DNA of 54,952 nt. It comes from Eubacteriales bacterium. GTDB taxonomy: Bacteria; Bacillota; Clostridia; Oscillospirales; Oscillospiraceae. A program made the position numbers and the translations under genes. The stretch's first letter is position 1. Every line of letters starts with the position of its first letter. Positions 50,956 through 54,952 of the stretch are shown here, in pieces. The DNA lies in NCBI GenBank assembly GCA_030531595.1, contig JAUNND010000003.1, forward strand, positions 1-54,952, written 5' to 3'. A model generated the notes under the pieces. That model worked only from the letters and a program-made list of their open reading frames with translations, did not search any database and was not told where the DNA came from.

Positions 50956-51540
50956 TCAGAATATCTTCATGCCGGAAAAGCCCATGAACGCCAGCGCCAG
51001 CAGAGCCGCCGACACAAGACAGATCGGGAAGCCCTCAAAGCACTTGGGATACTCGGCAAACTCGACCTTCTCGCGCACGCTGGCAAACAGCACGATGGCG
51101 AGCAGGAAGCCGACGCCGCCGGTCACGCCGTAGACAACGGACTCGATAAAATTATAATTGTTCTGCACGTTCAGCAGCACGACGCCGAGAACGGCGCAGT
51201 TTGTGGTGATAAGAGGAAGATAGATGCCCAGCGCGGAATAGAGCGTCGGGACCATCTTCTTGAGAAACATTTCAACGAACTGGACGAGCGCGGCGATGAT
51301 AAGGATGAACGCGAGCGTTTCCAGAAACGCAAGACCCATGGGGACGAGTATGTATGTATCGACCACCCAGCATATCGCGGAGGCCAGACCCATGACAAAG
51401 ATGACGGCAAGCCCCATGCCGGCCGCGGTGTCGACCTTATTTGAACAGCCGAGGAAGGGACAGCAGCCTAAAAACTGCGAGAAGATGAAGTTGTTTATCA
51501 AAATAGCGCCCAGAGAGATGGAAACTATGTTCATCATCAT
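50956..51540 (-). CDS. rnfA: Rnf complex subunit A
   Basis: This 194-residue membrane subunit has six spans. NNFIFSQFLGCCPFLGCSNK (about 16-35) and LPLITTNCAVLGVVLLN (about 108-124) carry the Cys residues that with RnfE hold a membrane [2Fe-2S] cluster. The start ATG overlaps the rnfE stop (51537-51540). rnfB follows after 15 bp. Confidence 0.95.
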   Translation of the reverse strand: MMMNIVSISLGAILINNFIFSQFLGCCPFLGCSNKVDTAAGMGLAVIFVMGLASAICWVVDTYILVPMGLAFLETLAFILIIAALVQFVEMFLKKMVPTLYSALGIYLPLITTNCAVLGVVLLNVQNNYNFIESVVYGVTGGVGFLLAIVLFASVREKVEFAEYPKCFEGFPICLVSAALLALAFMGFSGMKIF

Positions 51541-52232
51541 TCGTCTTCCGCCTCCTTTGCTTCAGCTGCTTTAAGCTCCGCTTTTTTCTTCGCTTTCGCG
51601 GTGAAATACTGCATCACGGCGATCAGGACGCCGAGGGTGAGGAAGCCGCCGAAGGGGCGGTTCAGAATACCCGCGCCGTAGTCGGGGTCAAATATCTGTA
51701 TTCCCGTGCCGGTGCCGTCGAGCGTGAAACGGAAACCGCCCGACAGCTCTATGAGACCGCCGCCGAAACGCCCGCTGCCGAAAAATTCACGGATGACGCA
51801 CATGACGATCAGTACCATCGTGTACCCGAGTCCCTGTGCGATACCGTCGATAAACGACGCGCCGACGGTGTTTTTCTGGCAGAACGCCTCGGCTCTGCCG
51901 ATGATGATGCAGTTGACGACGATCAGCGGGATGAATACGCCCAGTGCCTCGCTCAGCGCCGGAATGAACGCCTGTAAAAGCAGGTCAACGATGGTGACAA
52001 AGCCAGCGATGACGACGACGAATATGGCAAGGCGTATCTCGTCGGGGATGATTTTGCGTATGGCGGAAATGACCACGTTGCAGCAGGTCAGAATGACCGT
52101 GACGGAAAGCCCCATGCCGACGCCGTTGAACAGCGACGTGGTTATCGCCATCGTGGCGCACATTCCGATAAGCTGAACGAGGACGGGGTTATTGGTGATG
52201 AGTCCCTCTTTGAATTGCTTCCTGATGTTCAT
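51537..52232 (-). CDS. rnfE: Rnf complex subunit E
   Basis: This 231-residue membrane subunit is homologous to RnfA: NNPVLVQLIGMCATMAITTS and VFIPLIVVNCIIIGRAEAF carry the matching Cys positions. A charged Lys/Ala/Glu tail follows the last helix. The start overlaps the rnfD stop by 4 bp (ATGA). In most known operons rnfG lies between rnfD and rnfE. Here the two genes overlap directly. Confidence 0.94.
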   Translation of the reverse strand: MNIRKQFKEGLITNNPVLVQLIGMCATMAITTSLFNGVGMGLSVTVILTCCNVVISAIRKIIPDEIRLAIFVVVIAGFVTIVDLLLQAFIPALSEALGVFIPLIVVNCIIIGRAEAFCQKNTVGASFIDGIAQGLGYTMVLIVMCVIREFFGSGRFGGGLIELSGGFRFTLDGTGTGIQIFDPDYGAGILNRPFGGFLTLGVLIAVMQYFTAKAKKKAELKAAEAKEAEDE

Positions 52233-53248
52233 TTCTTCCCCTCCCTTGCCGCTTTTTCAGCCTTGATGTCTTCTGCCGTCACGCCGAACTGACGGCGGTG
52301 GAACGCCTTGTCGATCGCCCAGGAGCACAGGTTCATAATAAGTATGGCGTAGGAAATGCCCTCGGGATAGCCGCCGAAATAGCGTATAAGCACGGTCAGT
52401 GCGCCGATGCCGAAGCCGTAGAGCACTCTCCCCTTTCGGGTGACGGGGCTGGTCGCGTAATCGGTCGCCATAAATACCGCGCCGAAAAGCAGTCCGCCGG
52501 TGAGGAGGTTGTATACCATCCAGTCGAAATTACCGTAGCCGTCTTTGCCGAAGATAAGCGTCAGCACGGCGACGGTGCCCACGGTCGAAACGGGAATACG
52601 CCAGTCGATGATCTTAAAGACAAGGAGGATCGCAGCGCCGATCAGTATCGCAAGCGTGCTCAGCTCACCGATGCAGCCCGGGCGGTTGCCGAGGAACAAA
52701 TTCAGCCTGCTGAAATATTCAGGCAGAGCCTTGCCGCCGTAGAGATAGGACAGAGGCGTTGCCATCGTCACGGTATCCACGGCTCCCGCAAGGGTCTTCG
52801 GAGTTGTCCACACGCCCATGAGCATAGCGTAGGACGCAAGTAAAAAGGCGCGTCCCGCAAGGGCGGGGTTTAAGAAGTTCTTGCCGATACCGCCGTAGAG
52901 CTGCTTTACAACGACGATGGCAAAGAGGTCTCCGATAACGGGCACCCAGAGGGGAATGCCGGCCGGCATGACCATCGCCAGCAGCAGACCGGTCACGGCG
53001 GCGGACAGATCGTCCACGGTACGAGATTTTTTCATCAGCGCCCTGTATGCCCACTCAAAGAACACGGCGGACGCGGTCGAAACAGCCGCCACGGCGAGAG
53101 GATACGCCCCGTACCGGATAACCGAGACAACGAGAGCCGGAAGAAGGGCGACGATCACGGTGAGCATGATGCGCTTTGTATCAAGCTCCGTTCTGACCTG
53201 CGGCTGATAAGCCACATCCAGTATCAGCCGTTCGTTTTTTTCGTTCAT
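52229..53248 (-). CDS. rnfD: Rnf complex subunit D
   Basis: This 339-residue membrane subunit has about nine spans and the FMN-attachment region DTVTMATPLSYLYGG, in which the Thr of ATPL is the expected flavinylation site. YGGIGKNFLNPALAGRAFLL and a late FMATDYATSPVTRKGRVLYG are family hallmarks. Covalent flavin would need a flavin transferase (ApbE), which is not in this window. The start overlaps the rnfC stop by 4 bp. Confidence 0.94.
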   Translation of the reverse strand: MNEKNERLILDVAYQPQVRTELDTKRIMLTVIVALLPALVVSVIRYGAYPLAVAAVSTASAVFFEWAYRALMKKSRTVDDLSAAVTGLLLAMVMPAGIPLWVPVIGDLFAIVVVKQLYGGIGKNFLNPALAGRAFLLASYAMLMGVWTTPKTLAGAVDTVTMATPLSYLYGGKALPEYFSRLNLFLGNRPGCIGELSTLAILIGAAILLVFKIIDWRIPVSTVGTVAVLTLIFGKDGYGNFDWMVYNLLTGGLLFGAVFMATDYATSPVTRKGRVLYGFGIGALTVLIRYFGGYPEGISYAILIMNLCSWAIDKAFHRRQFGVTAEDIKAEKAAREGKK

Positions 53249-54573
53249 TTTGCCGCCGCCTCCTTTTCACGCACTACCTGCTCCTGCAGCATCACCTTGG
53301 CGGTCTTGAACGCGTGGGTCAGCGGCAGCCGTCCCGGGCAGTTGTAGGCACAGCTCCCGCACTCAAAGCAGTCTGTCACATGGAATTTCTTCAGCATATC
53401 GAGATCGCCCTTTTTGTAGTACATATACATGAACATCGGCTCCAGCCTCATCGGGCAGACCGAAATGCACTTGCCGCAGTGGATGCAGGTGGGCTCCTTT
53501 ACGTTCCTGTCCTCTTTTTCCGTGAAGAAGAGAACGCCGGAGGTGCCCTTGACGGTCGGGGCGTTTATATCGGTGGCGCAGATGCCCATCATGGGGCCGC
53601 CGAGAACGATCTTGCGCGGAGTCTTTGCAAAGCCGCCGCACTGCTCGGCAAGATAAGCGAAGGGAGTACCGACGCGGGTGAGAGCGTTCACGGTCTGCTT
53701 CATGGCGCTGCCGGCGACGGTGACGATACGGTCGATTACGGGTCTTCCCTCATAGCACGCCTGATATACGGCGTAGCAGGTGCGTGTGCTGACGACGTTG
53801 CAGCCCACACCCGAGGGCAGTCCGCCGGGCTTTACCTCTCTGCCGGTTACTGCCTTGACCTGCATCTTCTCGCCGCCCTGCGGGTATTTCACCTTTTCGC
53901 TCACGATCTCCACGCCGTACTTTTCGGGATAGTGCGCCTTGAGCACGCTGATCGCGTCCTGCTTGTTGACCTCGATGCCGTAATAGGCTTTGTCGACGCC
54001 GGAGGCGATGCGCACAAGCTCTATACCCTTCAAAAGCTCCTCGGGGAAGAGCTTCATGGTCAGATGGTCGCCGTTTAAGTAGGGCTCGCATTCCGCGCCG
54101 TTGATGATGAGCCTGTCGACCTTGCCGATGCCGCCGCGAATTTTGAAGGCGGTCGGGAACATCGCCCCGCCCATACCGACGATGCCGCACTCACGGATGC
54201 GCTCAAGAATGGCGTCGGGGTCTTTAAGCTGCTCTTCGGTAAGGGGTTCAAGCGCGTCGCATTTTGTGTCCAGCCCGTCATTTTCGATCACAACGGACAT
54301 GGAGGTACCGCCCATGGGATAGGGTCTCGGCTCGATCGCCACGACCCTGCCGGAGACAGAGGCATGAACGGGCGCGGAGACGGGCGCGGGATTATCGCCG
54401 ATCTTCTGCCCCATCGTCACATAAGCGCCCACTTCGACGATCGGTATACACGGTGCGCCGATATGCTGGGCAAGCGGAATGACGACCTGCGGCGGCGGGG
54501 CGATAACGCTCACCGGCACTTCGGGCGCCTTCATATAGTTCGGGTGCACACCGCCCTTGAAAGTATGAGCCAT
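53245..54573 (-). CDS. rnfC: Rnf complex subunit C
   Basis: This 442-residue peripheral subunit binds NADH and FMN and two [4Fe-4S] clusters. It starts with HTFKGGVHPNYMKAP and has the NADH-dehydrogenase-like core GIVGMGGAMFPTAFKIR, INGAECEPYLNGDH, then SLBB-like fold and the Cys groups CIHCGKCISVCP and CFECGSCAYNCP near 370-420. It is first in the operon with AGAGGTGAAGTAAT upstream. Promoter hexamers upstream are weak (TAGACA and TAAAAT near 54640-54615). Confidence 0.95.
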   Translation of the reverse strand: MAHTFKGGVHPNYMKAPEVPVSVIAPPPQVVIPLAQHIGAPCIPIVEVGAYVTMGQKIGDNPAPVSAPVHASVSGRVVAIEPRPYPMGGTSMSVVIENDGLDTKCDALEPLTEEQLKDPDAILERIRECGIVGMGGAMFPTAFKIRGGIGKVDRLIINGAECEPYLNGDHLTMKLFPEELLKGIELVRIASGVDKAYYGIEVNKQDAISVLKAHYPEKYGVEIVSEKVKYPQGGEKMQVKAVTGREVKPGGLPSGVGCNVVSTRTCYAVYQACYEGRPVIDRIVTVAGSAMKQTVNALTRVGTPFAYLAEQCGGFAKTPRKIVLGGPMMGICATDINAPTVKGTSGVLFFTEKEDRNVKEPTCIHCGKCISVCPMRLEPMFMYMYYKKGDLDMLKKFHVTDCFECGSCAYNCPGRLPLTHAFKTAKVMLQEQVVREKEAAAK

Positions 54574-54753
54574 ATTACTTCACCTCTGTAAACGGAATTT
54601 GAAAATTTTATTTATTTTATCATGTTGCTTATGTTTTTGTCTATATGACAATAAGCATTTTTATTGAAAGTGAACAAATTAACAAATTGATATTATACGG
54701 TGTTATTTATATACATACCCGAAAGGCACCCGAACTTAAACAAGAGGCATATG

Positions 54754-54797
54754 ATAACTTGAAAGTTATTGACAGTTTAATAACCGTAAAGTATATT
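54754..54797 (+). promoter_or_regulatory. Promoter with adjoining palindrome, target outside the window
   Basis: TTGACA (54769-54774), 17 bp, TATATT (54792-54797). The palindrome ATAACTT-GA-AAGTTAT (54754-54769) touches the -35, a common place for an activator or repressor. Confidence 0.6.
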
Positions 54798-54857
54798 ACT
54801 GTATAAGCGATTTTAAAAGTCAGACACACAATATTAGCATTATGTAAACTTAACGCT

Positions 54858-54952
54858 GTAGGGCGGGGGGGTGGTGCCCCCCCCCCGTTGTGACACCACC
54901 CCGCCAAACCGCGCGGAACCCCCCCCCCCCCCCGGTGGGGTTGTTTTTATTA
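54858..54952. repeat. Damaged copy of the 75-bp palindrome with homopolymer runs
   Basis: It begins GTAGGGCGGGG as the other copies do, then passes into long C runs and a GGTGGTGCCCC/CACCACCCCGCC segment unlike any other copy. The homopolymers suggest sequencing or assembly error at a contig end. Confidence 0.65.

Larger units (their letters stand above)
54574..54952. other. 379-bp gene-free region at the window end
   Basis: The stretch is A+T-rich up to about 54855 and contains a plus-strand promoter (54769-54797) with an adjoining palindrome. The last 95 bp hold a damaged repeat copy. No protein gene was found. The promoter must serve something beyond the window, or a small RNA. Confidence 0.65.

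Overview
The window reads as a chromosomal contig of an uncultured, gut-type Clostridia (Bacillota), most likely Oscillospirales-like. The grounds are the gene set (YlmH, long-form HPF, YqhQ-like DUF1385 next to PrmC, a T-box leader, YfmF/YfmH proteases, an Rnf complex with clostridial gene order), strong AGGAGG-type ribosome binding sites, G+C-rich coding sequence between A+T-rich promoters, and many small palindromic repeats. No rRNA, tRNA, CRISPR array or intact insertion sequence was seen. Both window ends fall inside copies of the same repeat, as expected if an assembly broke at repeats. Genus-level assignment is not possible from sequence reading alone.

Layout. 1-1.6 kb: a phage/ICE-type replication pair (replisome organizer plus DnaC-like loader) behind a consensus promoter with two operator-like palindromes. 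1.7-5.2 kb (minus): YlmH and a remarkable fusion of a TetM/EF-G-like GTPase to a Rae1/YacP-like NYN nuclease. 5.4-14.1 kb (plus): a two-component system, then YqhQ-like protein, prmC, recA, recX, rimO, a DUF2442 protein and cysS. 14.2-15.5 kb: a RelB/RelE-type toxin-antitoxin pair and a convergent small RNA running into the 3' end of an fchA-like gene. 15.7-22.8 kb: a 2348-residue cyclic beta-1,2-glucan synthase-like enzyme. 23.2-26.7 kb: yfmF, yfmH, lgt. 26.7-29.7 kb (minus): HAD phosphatase, GNAT, DUF2156 protein, family-4 uracil-DNA glycosylase. 29.9-32.4 kb: murC and a membrane acyltransferase. 32.4-39.0 kb (minus): a secreted repeat protein, guaB, argS, DUF1934 protein, murI. 39.2-40.3 kb: an unknown acidic protein and a GreA-type factor. 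40.4-43.5 kb (minus): a TrpXYZ-like ABC transporter behind a T-box with a probable UGG (Trp) specifier. 43.5-44.7 kb: YgjV-family protein and mntP. 44.9-45.6 kb (minus): three small proteins with double-glycine secretion leaders, two of them carrying LysM domains. 45.9-49.3 kb (minus): glycerol-1-phosphate dehydrogenase, a methyltransferase, rsmI. 49.4-54.6 kb (minus): hpf, then rnfC-D-E-A-B with no rnfG.

Themes. Ribosome maintenance recurs (GTPase-nuclease fusion, YlmH, HPF, RimO, RsmI, PrmC, YfmF/H). Envelope functions recur as well (MurC, MurI, Lgt, the glucan synthase, LysM peptides, acyltransferase). A strikingly uniform 75-bp palindrome occurs at least eight times complete in spacers. 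One copy sits inside a 134-bp element with terminal inverted repeats and an 11-bp direct duplication that splits the convergent terminator after mntP, so the element looks mobile. The best candidates for undescribed biology are the GTPase-NYN fusion, the double-glycine/LysM peptides, the small RNA at 14.8 kb and the repeat family.
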